Shown here in pieces: positions 41,885 through 52,200 of a stretch of 54,747 bases of DNA (its first letter is position 1; each line of letters starts with the position of its first letter). Where the stretch lies: positions 75,701,598-75,756,344 of the forward strand of contig CM055092.1 in assembly GCA_029204225.1 (NCBI GenBank). Reading direction: 5' to 3'. A model generated the notes under the pieces. That model searched no databases. It was not told the DNA's origin and saw only the letters and a list, made by a program, of their open reading frames with translations. Made by a program: the position numbers and the translations under genes. This DNA is from Diphasiastrum complanatum (taxonomy: Eukaryota > Streptophyta > Lycopodiopsida > Lycopodiales > Lycopodiaceae).

Positions 41885-43127
41885 CGGTGGCTTTGGTCTT
41901 GCTAGACACTCCTTGTAGCAATGCCCATAACCATAGTTATGACAAAATGGTATAAATTTGCCTTTTTTTAGACATTCTGCAACTTTGTGATTTTTTCCAC
42001 AAGCAAAGCATCCAAGCGGCGCTCTGGTCCAATTTTTAAATGCTTGTTGTTGTGCGGCAGCATAGATAGCATACTGTTATGAAGGTCCGCTCTCATGATT
42101 ATTACCATAATTCCATTGTTCGGTACCTCTATAAGGTTCTAATTTTCATCAAATTAGCAAGAGGAGCCGGTTGTGTCGGTGGGGCTGGTAAAGCTAATCA
42201 TTCCGGATATCCAAGAGTAGATTGACGAGGTCTGGCTGTCAGATTTCCTCCATAATGGGTTTCTCGATATCCCCTATTCTTTTTTTCAATTGAGGACATT
42301 CATTTATTGTGTGATTGCTCGTACAAATGGAACTTAGACATTTTCCCTGGTAGGAAAAGTCTTAGCAAACTTCTCCGGTTCCTTGTTCGCTTTCCATGGA
42401 AATCTTCCAATACTTTGATCTTCTCATCAAATTGCGATTGCAACTTTTCCATCTATTTTTGTTGGTTTTTCTCGAGTTTTTCGAACTCATTGAGCATCAT
42501 CTCTATATATAATAATGTTGATATTCGTTGATGCAATAGTGGTGGATGTCATAGTGGTATGCCCTGTTGTATAAGGCAACATACTGATATTTGGCTCGTC
42601 ATCTGAATTTTCATCCTCCTCCCGTATTGCAACGTCCATAATGTTTTGCAAAATTGCGTACTCATTGTGGCGTTTCAACTCGCGCCTGATCCTTTTAGAT
42701 AGACCTACAAAAACTACATAATTATGGCATTTTCGTTAATTAGATTGGGTTCACATTCAGATATGAGGCGTTTAACTCGTTCAATGTCATTTTTTGCTTT
42801 CCCATTTTAACTTTACTTAAAAGTAAGAAAAGGTTTTCCATAAACTTTCGAGGTTTGAACCGTGTGATAAGGGCTCGTTTAACAATCTGTATACTCAGTC
42901 TCATCTTTATTATAGTACCAATCTTGTGCTGCATCCGTTAAGACTATAGGAAAAAGCTTAAGTTTATCCTCAGAGAAAACTTCGCCATAGACTTCACACG
43001 ATTCAGAATAGATCTAAAAAAATCTAATTGGATCTGTTAATTCATTATATTTGGGTAAATCCAATCGGGGTGCTCTCCTAACAATGATTGGATTGACTTC
43101 CCGAGGAGTAGCTCCTAGACCAGCCAT
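41885..43127 (-). pseudogene. Gypsy gag with two variant zinc knuckles
   Basis: Starts at ATG 43127 with MAGLGATPREVNPIIVRRAP. It continues APRLDLPKYNELTDPIRFF, a TAG, and LTDAAQDWYYNK, a gag capsid pattern, and ends with GCFACGKNHKVAEC and FCHNYGYGHCYKEC. These are CX2CX3HX4C-type knuckles, one residue shorter than the usual CX2CX4HX4C; in the second the second Cys is Tyr. Frame breaks occur throughout. Protease and pol that should follow further left are absent. Confidence 0.75.
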
Positions 43128-44482
43128 CTTTACAAATTAAAACAAGTAGACAATAAGATTGGATCTAGATTTTTCAATCAGGAACTATGTCAGTTCAGAT
43201 CTGTAAAATTTCTTTCACTTGAGAATAATCAGATTTCTAATTTTTGAAAAAAGATCTATGATCAAGTGAACGACACTTCTAAGAATGATGAATTCTTAAA
43301 ATTAGAATTAAATTGTAACAGAGTTGTCCAAAAATTTGATAGAGGTTTGATCTGGAAAATCAGAACTTAAAATTGGCGAAGGTTTTCTAGACAAAGGTTG
43401 ACTTGACGAAGGTTCAGCAATGCTATTTTTGGTAAAAACTCTCTGATCAGATTTTTTTGACAAATGTAATGGAAATACCTTTGCCGAATTTTCAAACAGT
43501 GAATCTGACTCGGATAAATCTAGGGTAGAACTGGCGAAGGTTCCTAACACATAGAAATACAATTTTTGTAGTTTGGTGAGGGTAAAAATAGAAATTTTCT
43601 GTGATCTTGACAATATTAACGTTCGTCGAAATTTAAAGATGTCAATTTATTATAAATACAATCCTCAAAAATTTTAAGGAAGGTTTTGGCAAGGTTACAA
43701 ATATAGTCCTGCTATTTTTGCAAAAAAAGATTTTTTTTGACAAAAATAAAACAATATGACACGTGGCCTCTGCTTATCATTCGTCGAATTCACTGATGAA
43801 CTAAAATAGTAAATCAAACTGACACGGACTTTGTCGAAGGTTTTTTTTTGTTCTGGAAACTGAAAATTTTTGTGAAAAGGTACTAAGATCTCACAAATTT
43901 TTACATATTTCTAAATGAACAGTCACTTTGACCTTCTATTTTTTAAATTAACGTTCGTCGACCTGATAGTAGATAAGCTTTGAATCACACCTATGCACAG
44001 TGAATTGGACGAATATTCTCTTTTTGTATTTTTTTTAGGGTTTAGGGTGTTTTTTGGTATTTTTTGATAATTTTTTTGATGTTTCTGAAAATCTGGTGGG
44101 AAGGAGGAATGTTTGCCCTTCAAACTGAAGGTTATGTGATCAAAACAAAGATGTCTGCAACTCGGTGAACATTTCTTGAAAGAGAAAAAAATTATCAACG
44201 CTGATGACGATTTTTGCCTCCTTTTGACTAAGATTTAACAGATTTGACCGATTTTTTTTGTTTTTTCTGATTTCTCATATCTAGATGGATCTTAAGAATG
44301 GTGATATGAGTAGCTTCCCCTACTCACTAATCAAATTAGATTTAAAACAAGCAAATCCATTCAAATCAGGCAAAATCACTTCCAAACTAATCCTAAATGC
44401 AGTTTTAACACTATTCATGCCACGACAAGATGCCTAATGCAAGCTAACCATCCAACAAGTTGCAAACTGAAAAATTGGCGTA
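43128..44482 (-). other. Gypsy 5' leader between PBS and gag
   Basis: About 1.35 kb of non-coding DNA. The motif g(g/a)CGAAGGTT recurs (near 43376, 43405, 43533, 43834), as do gTTCGTCGA segments, suggesting an old internal repeat. No gene. Confidence 0.6.
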
Positions 44483-44502
44483 GCTCCTTGGCAACGGTGC
44501 CA
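44483..44502 (-). promoter_or_regulatory. Gypsy primer-binding site
   Basis: The reverse strand reads TGGCACCGTTGCCAAGGAGC, three bases inside the LTR. It resembles the TGGCGCCGTTGCC site common in plant Athila/Tat-type gypsy elements, with G to A changes. Confidence 0.75.
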
Positions 44503-44505
44503 CAT

Positions 44506-44949
44506 TGGTAGTGGGGTTTCTTTCCTAGCCTAATCTCAACTCAAGATCCAAGCAATCTAGCATTAAGGAGATGAAGTTAGTTGTCACGCATAGGTTCGTT
44601 CCCATGAGAGCGATAACATATCTCAGATTTCAGCATGAGTGGAAGATCCACATCTAACTCTAACATCCATTAACCCTAAGCATTAACACTACAACGATTG
44701 ACACTACGATCCACAATGAAGATAACTTACTCCTTCTCTCTCTTCTGTTCTCTCTCACAAAAAGCATAAGAACATGCAATCCCAATAATATTCAGATCCA
44801 ACAATTAACAAATGCAACAGAAGCATGAGAGATGGAGGAAAAAGATAGAGAGCAAGGACATTCACAAATCCATTCCATAAGTGAACCAATCTGCTTGTAT
44901 TGAAATGCGGATGTGAACATGTGTAGCAAACTCGAGTTTGAGATCTGCA
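44506..44949 (-). repeat. Gypsy LTR shared between two element copies
   Basis: 444 bp with TG...CA ends on either strand. It has a PBS on its left side and, on its right, a purine stretch (ATTGGAGGG on the reverse strand) directly after a pol end. No second copy is in the window, so the limits rest on PBS, purine tract and TG/CA. Confidence 0.65.
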
Positions 44950-44974
44950 AACCCTCCAATAAAAAAATAAAAAT

Positions 44975-47340
44975 ATTTACACGTAATATTTTTTTACGCA
45001 GGAACCATTTACTTTCGTTGGCTGCAAATTTCCTTGTAGATCTGCTAGCTGAAGGGATCCATTATCAAAGATTTCGATTACTTTATACGGATCCATCCAA
45101 CGAGTATGTAACTACCCTGGAAACTTGATATGACAGTTATCACACAGAAGAGAAGAGTCTCCCTCGTACAAAACAACCTTTTTTATCGTAGTGTCAAAGG
45201 CTCTCCTTCGGCTCAACTGGATCTTTGTCGTATCGATCAACGCTTGTTTACGGCTCTCCTCTAGTTTTTTTGATCGCTAAGAATCTCTCGTCTAAGATTG
45301 CTCATCAGATCTAGTTTCAATTTGTACACGATATGTCGGTATTTCAAACTCTATCGGCAATATCGGGTGCATGCCATAAACCAGATAAAATGGTGGTTGT
45401 TTTGTGGTCACCTTTTTGGCATTTCTATACGCCCATAGGACAGAAGGTAATTTTTGGTCCCAATCAGATGCGTGCGCTGTGGTGATCTTATTTAGGATCT
45501 TACACAAAATGCCATTGACTCGCTCGGTCAAACCATTAGCCTTTGGATTGTACGGAGTTGTCTTTTGGTGTTTAATCATAAAGTGCTTAGTAAGCAGGCG
45601 TATCATATCGTTTAAGAAATATGTACCTCTATCACTTACTAACTCCAATGGACAACCATAACGGGTTATAATGTTTCAAAAGAAAAACTCTGCAATAGTT
45701 TTTGCATCATTCCTTTTCGTTGCTTCTACCTCGACCATCTTAGTCGCATAGTCAGTTGCTACAAGAATAGAACTTCTTTTAGTATAGCGAGTGACAGGCT
45801 TTATCGGTCCAACGAAGTCTATGCCCCATTTTTCAAATGGTGCAAGTGGAAGTATCGGCATAAGTGGCCAGTACATTGAAGGAGTCGGTTTCCCAACCCG
45901 TTGACAAGGATCACAGGTTTTTACAAACGCTGCGACATCTTTGTACATTGTTGGCCACCAATACTTAGTATTTAAGATCTTCTTCATAGTATGCACTACT
46001 GCAAAGTGTCCACCTGCATCTTCTGAATGCATGGCTCTAATGACCTTTGGAATGTCGATCAATTCAAGACATCTACGAAGCTCTTCATCAGGTCTCATTT
46101 TATAAAGTACGTTATTCTTTATTGTGTACGGTGCAACCTTATGTTGGAATACCGTCTTTTGTTCAACATAAAAAAGAAGTGGATAATTTTGATTTTGAAG
46201 ATAATCAATTATGTCGGGATATAATGAATCTTCAGCAGATAATAACATAATATTTTTATCAAGAAATTCATCATTTAAATTGTAACGAATCCTGTGTTTA
46301 AGCGAGATTTATAGTCTGCATTGGTGTGGTACGCGTACCTCAACTTGATAATCAAATTCCTACAACAAAAGCACCCATGTAGCTATTCGTCCCAAAAGAT
46401 CTGGTTTATTCACCAGATGTTTTAGCGCATAATGGTCGACATGGAAGATAAAGGAATATCTCAGCAAATAATGTCGAAACTTCTTCACTGAAAAAATCAT
46501 TCCAAGTCCTTCATGTTCCATCGCTGAATAGTTCTTTTCTGAGATGCTTAAATAATTGACGCCCTACATAGTAGACATGATAGTCTCGTTTCTCATCATT
46601 TTTCTGACTTAGGATAACTCCAATTGCGAATGACGAAACATCCACATAAACATGAAATGTCCTTACCCAATCAGGAGGTCTCAAAATTGGGGTCTAAGAG
46701 TTTTTGCTTCAGTAACTCCAATGATTGTTGACAATCAACAAACCATTCATAATAAATGTCTTTCTTTAACAAATATGTTAGCGGTGCATCAATAGATGCA
46801 TGATCTTGAATGAATCTTCTATAATATCCAACGTGACCCAGAAATCCTCTGAGTTCTCGTAGGTTTGTCTTCAAATTCTTGATTATTTCTACTTTATATT
46901 TATCGACTTCAATTTCTCTTTTCGATATTCTGTGTTCGAGTAGTATTCCTTCTAGCATACCAAAATAACACTTCTCTGGATGAAGACACAGTGAAGTCTC
47001 TCTGCATCTCTGCAATGTTTTTCGCAACTTTGAAAGATGAGTGGCTTCTGAGCTATACACACAGAAGTCATCCATAAAAATCTCCAGAAATACACGTAGA
47101 TGTTCTTGAAAAATAACAGTCACCATTCTTTGGAATGTGACTGGCGCGTTACACAGTCCAAACAACATCTTCTGATAGGCATAAGTTCCCCAATCAGTTG
47201 TGAAAGTTGTTTTGGACTAGTCCTCTTGTCGGATAGAAACCTTGTTATAGCCAAAGAATCCATCAAGGAAGCTGTATCTTTCATTTTCGACAACTTGGTC
47301 AAGAATCATATCAGTTATAGTACCCAAGAAGAATTGCAAA
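44975..47340 (-). pseudogene. Gypsy pol: RT, RNase H remnant, integrase
   Basis: Reads from right to left. RT: ITDMILDQVV, YSFLDGFFGYNKVSIRQED, a TAG, SKTTFTTDWGTYAYQKM, LFGLCNAPVTFQRM, IFMDDFCVYSSEATHLSKL and LRELRGFLGHVGYYRRFI. Integrase: HSEDAGGHFAVVHTMKKIL, CDPCQRVGKPTPS, WGIDFVGPIKPVTRYTKR, SDRGTYFLNDMIRLLTKHF and NPKANGLTERVNGILC. C-terminal end: WMDPYKVIEIFDNGSLQLAD, LQGNLQPTKVNGS. D, D and E of integrase are all present. RNase H (about 46260-46670) is badly decayed. The copy has many frameshifts and lacks everything upstream of RT. Confidence 0.88.
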
Positions 47341-48690
47341 ATGCGAATCTATGTGAATCTGAAGGTGCTAAATGCAGTTACCAAAAAGGATCATTTTTCT
47401 TTACCCTTTATGAAAAGTGTCCTTGACAGAGTAGCTGGGGTCGAAGCCTACAGCTTTTTAGACGGCTTCAACGGTTACAACCAGTTGAAGATAACACCCC
47501 AAGACCAGCATAAGACAACATTCACCATGGAATGGAGAACCTATGCCTATAAGGTGATGCCATTCGGACTTTGCAATGTCCCAAGCACTTTCCAACGTGC
47601 CATGCAGGCAACATTCAAAGAGTATTTGCAGAAATTTTTGAAAATTTTCTTGGACGATCTATGCGTGCATGGACCAGACTCTAAACACTTATCCAATTTG
47701 AAGAAGGTGCTACAAAAATGTCGCAATTTTCAGATCTCCTTGAATCCAGAAAAATGTCAATTTTGGATTACACATGGCTTGATTCTCGGCCATATAGTAT
47801 CTAGACACGGGATCACCACAGGCCTATTAAAGATCAAGATCATTGTTGATCTACCACCATCAAGGACGATCCGCAAAGTCTACATCTTCATGGGTCATGC
47901 TAACTATTATAGGATCTTCATTCTAGATTTTGCGGAGTTAGCCATACCAATTTACAATCTCACAACGGATCCACATTGGAATGAGGAAGCCCTAAAGGCT
48001 TTCCAAAAGATTAAGGATGCATTGGTTTCAGCACCAATCTTACGTCCACTCAATTGGTCCATTGAGTTTCATGTGCATACGGACACGTCGAAGTATGCAG
48101 TTCAAGCAGTCTTAACCCAGCCAGGAGAACACAAAAAGGATTTCTCAATCCGATTAAGCCGATAGCTCAGTGATACAAAAATGAGTTATTCAGCCACAAA
48201 AGGAAGCACTAGCGATGATCTATGCTGCTAAAAAATTTCGGCACTACCTAATGGCCACACATTTTGCTTTTTATACGGACCACCAACCCTTGTTCTATCT
48301 GGTTAACAAAACTTGCAACATAGGGAGAATCACTAGATGGCTACTTCTATTGTTGGAGTTTGATTTTCGGATAGTAGTCCGCAAGGGAAAACAACACTAC
48401 ATGGCAGATCATGTGTCGTGAATCAAGCGAAAGAAGGTTGCAACCCAACTCGATGATGAGTTGGCTGAAGCTGTCTTATTTTACGTGGACACAGTACCAG
48501 AATGGGCTGCCGACATTGTAGAATATCTAATGTGGGGCCAACCAGACAAGTCACTACCAAAGGTGGATCAACGGAAGTTGATCTTGAAAGCTAGACCTTA
48601 TCAGCTGATTGTCGGCCAATTATATCGAAGATGACCAGATGATATTCTTTGGCGGTGTATTCTTCCTCATGAGGCCATTTCTGTGTATAC
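47341..48690 (+). pseudogene. Gypsy pol fragment, + strand: RT and RNase H
   Basis: Reads MRIYVNLKVLNAVTKKDHFS, YSFLDGFNGYNQLKI, TTFTMEWRTYAYKVMPFGLC, LKIFLDDLCVHGPDSKHLSN, LILGHIVSRHGIT, VYIFMGHANYYRIF (RT to thumb), then SIEFHVHTDTSKYAVQAVLT. After a TAG at 48163-48165 (usual SRQLSDTE) and a frameshift it continues KKFRHYLMATHFAFYTDHQP and FDFRIVVRKGKQHYMADHVS (RNase H), then YQLIVGQLYRR (start of integrase zinc region). It ends at about 48690. No LTR is attached; the left end meets the - strand gypsy head to head. Confidence 0.88.
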
Positions 48691-48714
48691 AGTGATATAA
48701 AGACACACCTGGAG

Positions 48715-49300
48715 AAGCTGAAATCAACATTGCAACGGTGTCAAGATACTTGTTTATCTCTTCATCCAGAGAAATGTTTTTTTGGTATGAAAGAAGGAAT
48801 ATTGCTTGGACACAGAATATCTAATAGAGGAATAGAACTCGACAAAGATAAAGTCGAGCTTATAAAGAATCTTCAGATACCAACAAATTTACGTGAACTA
48901 AGAGCTTTATTAGGACATGTTGGCTATTACATGAGATTTATTCAAAATCATGCTTCTATTGCTGCCTATCTTACACATCTACTGAAAAAACAAGTAGAAT
49001 ACTTATGGACGAATGAACAGCAGAAAGCATTCGAAGATCTTAAGCAAAGGTTGATCAATGCTCCTATTCTGAGACCACCCAACTGGGCTATTTTATTTCA
49101 CAGTTATGTGGATGTTTCTGCATTTGCTATTGGTGTTTGTCTAAGCTAGAAGGACGACCAGAAGAAGGACCATCCCATCTACTATGCAACCAATTGTATA
49201 TTGAAATGGTGATGAAACCACCAAAAAACGTGCTGCATAGCAAGAAATCTTGTTCGCGTATGCTAGAAAAACCAGCAAAGGAAATGGAAGAGAAAAGTGA
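48715..49300 (+). pseudogene. Second + strand gypsy pol fragment
   Basis: Starts abruptly with LEKLKSTLQRCQDTCLSLHP, EKCFFGMKEGILLGHRISN, LIKNLQIPTNLRELRALLGH, VGYYMRFIQNHASI and RPPNWAILFHSYVDVSAFAI, then KDDQKKDHPIYYA. This is the RT thumb and start of RNase H of the same family as the - strand pol at 46671-47168 (shared LHPEKC, GILL.HRIS, LRELR..LGHVGYY). It follows the other + strand fragment without any LTR, so the two were joined by rearrangement or nested insertion and loss. Confidence 0.85.
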
Positions 49301-49739
49301 TCAGGCTCAACCCTCAAGGCTCGAACTCAAACTTCAACACGAGCAATAGGAGATAGTAATTTATTCAAGATCAGACAAGACTTAGAGTGATATGTGCATA
49401 ACAGCTACAACATCCTATTGATCCTCTTTGTTTTAAGCACTATGTGATAGACCCACATAGTGCATAACAGCTACAACGTCCTCTTGGATCTCTGTGGATC
49501 CTACTACAAAATTGTCGCTCACTAATCATGGATTACAAGAATGGTGGATTAGGCACGTCCTAACGCTCTTCCACTAATGTCATCGTATCAGATCAGGGAT
49601 TTGTACTTCTTGGTACTTGTATGATCTTCCTGATCCTTTGGAGCGTGAAGGTCGAAAAGCGTCGCAAAGATTTTTGCGTCGCTTCGAGTCGTTTGACTTT
49701 TGTGTTGTCTGACTTTCTCCTGCTATGTCACGAACATTT
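49301..49739. other. No gene; imperfect duplication of a short segment
   Basis: The segment gtgcataacagctacaac occurs at about 49394 and 49459. Otherwise nothing recognised. Confidence 0.5.
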
Positions 49740-49855
49740 TTCTTTTGTGAATATTTCACATTCATGTCTTTTCGTCTGAATGTTCGCGAACTTTTTTGCT
49801 TCGTGTCTTTTCGTGATGTTCGCGAGCATTTTCGCTTCGTGTCTTTTCGTCAGGT
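49740..49855. repeat. Degenerate tandem repeat, about 36-bp unit
   Basis: Copies of a unit containing gttcgcgaacttttttgctt and cgtgtcttttcgt, roughly three in a row. Confidence 0.7.
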
Positions 49856-49906
49856 TGGGAGTTGAAAGCTAGCAAATCTTTGGTAATAAAAACATTTTGT
49901 TTCTTT

Positions 49907-50196
49907 TGTCAGAATGGCAAAGTGGAGCCACAACCCACGCTCAAAGAAATCCCATAAGTAGAAGTGAGACTTTGTTCAAAGTGGATATAAGTGGTAAATG
50001 TCTAAGTGTTTAATGTCCCTGGTACCAGCCCCTTTGCGGACAAGGGGGAGCACTTGGATTTGTGGGCGGCTAGGTGTCCGGAGATGGGATCCCGGAACGC
50101 GGCTCACAGAAGCAGAAAAAGACTCCATGATTTCGGTGCAACCTCTGAACCAGAAAGGTTAAGTTGTATCCGTTGAAGGCCCACCGAATTCCTACA
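49907..50196 (+). repeat. Left (5') LTR of the TRIM element
   Basis: Begins TGTCAGAATGGCAAAG and ends CGAATTCCTACA. Confidence 0.9.
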
Positions 50197-50243
50197 TGGT
50201 ATCAGAGCCGGCAACGTGACCTGTGCCCCACTTTGAGGAGGAG
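50197..50243 (+). promoter_or_regulatory. TRIM interior: PBS and polypurine tract
   Basis: TGGTATCAGAGCC at 50197-50209 and GAGGAGGAG up to 50243; nothing else between them except about 20 bp. Confidence 0.92.
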
Positions 50244-50516
50244 TGTTGGAATGGCAAAGTGGAGCCACAACCCACGCTCAAAGAAATCCCATAAGTAGAA
50301 GTGGGACTTTGTTCAAAGTGGATGTAAGTGGTAAATGTCTGGTACCAGCCCCTTTGCCGGCAAGGGGGAGCACTTGCATTCGTGGGCGGCTAGGCATCCG
50401 GGGATGGGATCCTTGAACGCGGCTCACGGAAGGGGCAAAAGGCTCCTTGATTTTGGTGCAACCTCTGAACCAGAAAGGTTAAGTGGTATCCGCTGAAGGC
50501 CCACCGAATTCCTACA
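50244..50516 (+). repeat. Right (3') LTR of the TRIM element
   Basis: Begins TGTTGGAATGGCAAAG and ends CGAATTCCTACA. Contains a near-perfect palindrome CCCCTTTGCCGGCAAGGGGG. Confidence 0.9.
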
Positions 50517-51022
50517 TAATTCACAAGAAACGAATTCTTTCTTAATAAAAATCTCCAAACTAAACCATATGTCTATTTTATAAAACTTTTACATACTTTC
50601 TTTTTGTCACAAGGATGGCTTTGTACTATCAACTTTTAAATGGGTATTTGATATACCATATGCCTACTTTTTATAACTTACATACTTTTCTTATTGTCAC
50701 AAGGACTTTCTTATTCTAGATTGTACTAAATTTTTTATATTTATGTTTGTATAAATAGTTGAATAATAGAAATTTTTAAGGATAAGACTTAGCACGTCAT
50801 TATTCTGTGTCATGTCAATCAGGGGCATATAGGACATACTATTTAATATTTGAAGGTGCTCTTTTTCCAAGGGTCAAACTTTGTGAGTGATCCCAAGTAC
50901 CAAGTAAATAAGTGGCATACTACGAAGCTTTTTGGATTTAGATTACACCTCAAAGACATTTGACATGAGAATTTTATCAGTCACAAACTAAGTGCCAATC
51001 ACATGCCTTGCTACTATGAAAG
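50517..51022. other. No gene recognised
   Basis: AT-rich DNA between the TRIM and copia C; nothing identified. Confidence 0.5.
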
Positions 51023-51481
51023 TGTTGGATTTATTCCTTCTCTCCCTAATTCCATTGTTAATCTAGATTCACCTTCTCTCCCTAAATCCATTGTTAATCT
51101 AGATTCATTCATATTGCTACATATTTATTCACGTTGTCGCACAGTCTATAGAAATACACGAGAATCAAAGACATGTATTGAAGGTAGTCAAACTAGAAGA
51201 GAAGGCGTGGAGCCATTGCACCGTCAGAAGGAAGATCGTGGCTGCTATCATTGTCAAGTTTGTTGCGCAGTACAAGGAGTGAGCGTGAAGAGACCGATAA
51301 GTCGGGCTTTCCCGATATGTCGACTAGGTTGGGTCTACCCAATAGTTCGTCCAGATATGTCGGCCATCTTCACTTGCTCGTCTTCAATAGTTGAGCTGCG
51401 TGACAATGCAAGTAAATATACAACAACGAATGGAACTAGGTTAACATGGGATTTAGGAGAATAGAGGAGATAAATCCAACA
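51023..51481 (-). repeat. Left (3') LTR of copia C with inverted end segment
   Basis: The right part (about 51201-51481) matches 54389-54675. The left part (51023 to about 51135), read on the reverse strand, resembles the LTR end (AATATGTAGCAAT, CTAGATTAAC, ATAAATCCAACA), so the LTR is flanked by an inverted copy of its own end. A 36-bp tandem duplication (ccttctctccctaa... at 51036 and 51072) lies in the inverted part. Confidence 0.75.
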
Positions 51482-51493
51482 CCCCCCCCCCTT
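51482..51493 (-). promoter_or_regulatory. Polypurine tract of copia C
   Basis: A G-run on the reverse strand (AAGGGGGGGGG) against the LTR. Confidence 0.8.
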
Positions 51494-52200
51494 AATCTGG
51501 ATCTGTGAATGCTTTGATCTTTAGACTAAGCAGTGCACAAAATGTCTTGTGTGCATCAATGCTCAATGCCTTGGTGAACACATCTGCAACCATGTCCTGC
51601 GTTTGACAGTACGTTAAGCTCACCTCTTTATCGAGAATCTTTCCCTTGACATAGTGATATTAGATTTCAATGTGTTTACTCCTAGAGTGAAATCACTCTG
51701 ATTATCACAAAATATAATTGTCGGGGTATATTGGTTCAAACTAATGTCTGCCAGTAAATTTCTCAATCAAAATGCCTTTTTAATAGATTGAGAAGTAGGA
51801 ATATACTTTGCTTCTGTAGATGAAAGAGCAATAGAGGTTCGCTTACGACTGTTCCATAACATAGGACCGCCATTGAAGAAGAATGTAAATTCAGATATGG
51901 ACTTACGATTGTCTACATCTCCTCCGTAGCTTGCATCATAACATCCACTGAGCTGATGAAGATTGTCGTTGCTGACTTCTCCATAGCAGATGCACTGGTC
52001 CATTGTGCTCGAATGTATCTCATGACTCTTATAAGAGCCTTCCAATGGGTAATGCCAGGATTGGCCATGAATTGGCCGAGTGAGCTAATTGCAAAAGCAA
52101 TATCAGGTCTTGTACAGACCATTGCATACATGAGAGATCCAAGTATTGATCAATAGGTATATTCTCCAAAGATCACAGTCTGGTTGGCTAAGTGCCTCAT
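51494..52200 (-). pseudogene. Copia C RNase H and RT end
   Basis: Right to left: MYAMVCTRPDIAFAISSLGQ, FMANPGITHWKALIRVMRYI, then HQLSGCYDASYGGDVDNRKS, SISEFTFFFNGGPMLWNSRK and RTSIALSSTEAKYIPTSQSI, and further KGKILDKEVSLTYCQTQDMV and ADVFTKALS. These are the RT connection and RNase H of copia, with D of YDASYGGD and E of STEAKY. Frames alternate. The RT core with its YVDD box is absent. Confidence 0.85.

Larger units (their letters stand above)
49907..50516 (+). mobile_element. TRIM-like miniature LTR retrotransposon, 610 bp
   Basis: Two direct repeats, 49907-50196 (290 bp) and 50244-50516 (273 bp), both TG...CA, enclose only 47 bp. That interior begins TGGTATCAGAGCCGG, an exact initiator-Met PBS adjacent to the left LTR, and ends TTTGAGGAGGAG, a polypurine tract adjacent to the right LTR. 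No coding capacity. This is the defining layout of terminal-repeat retrotransposons in miniature, which rely on proteins from other elements. The length difference comes mainly from a 17-bp segment in the left LTR. No clear 5-bp TSD: the flanks are tcttt and taatt. I see no 5S rRNA-like segment, so I do not call it Cassandra. Confidence 0.9.

Noticed and set aside
49907-50516. Cassandra-type TRIM carrying 5S rRNA
   Set aside because: Short matches (gatgggatcc, ggtgcaac) are in the wrong order and the 5S internal promoter is absent.
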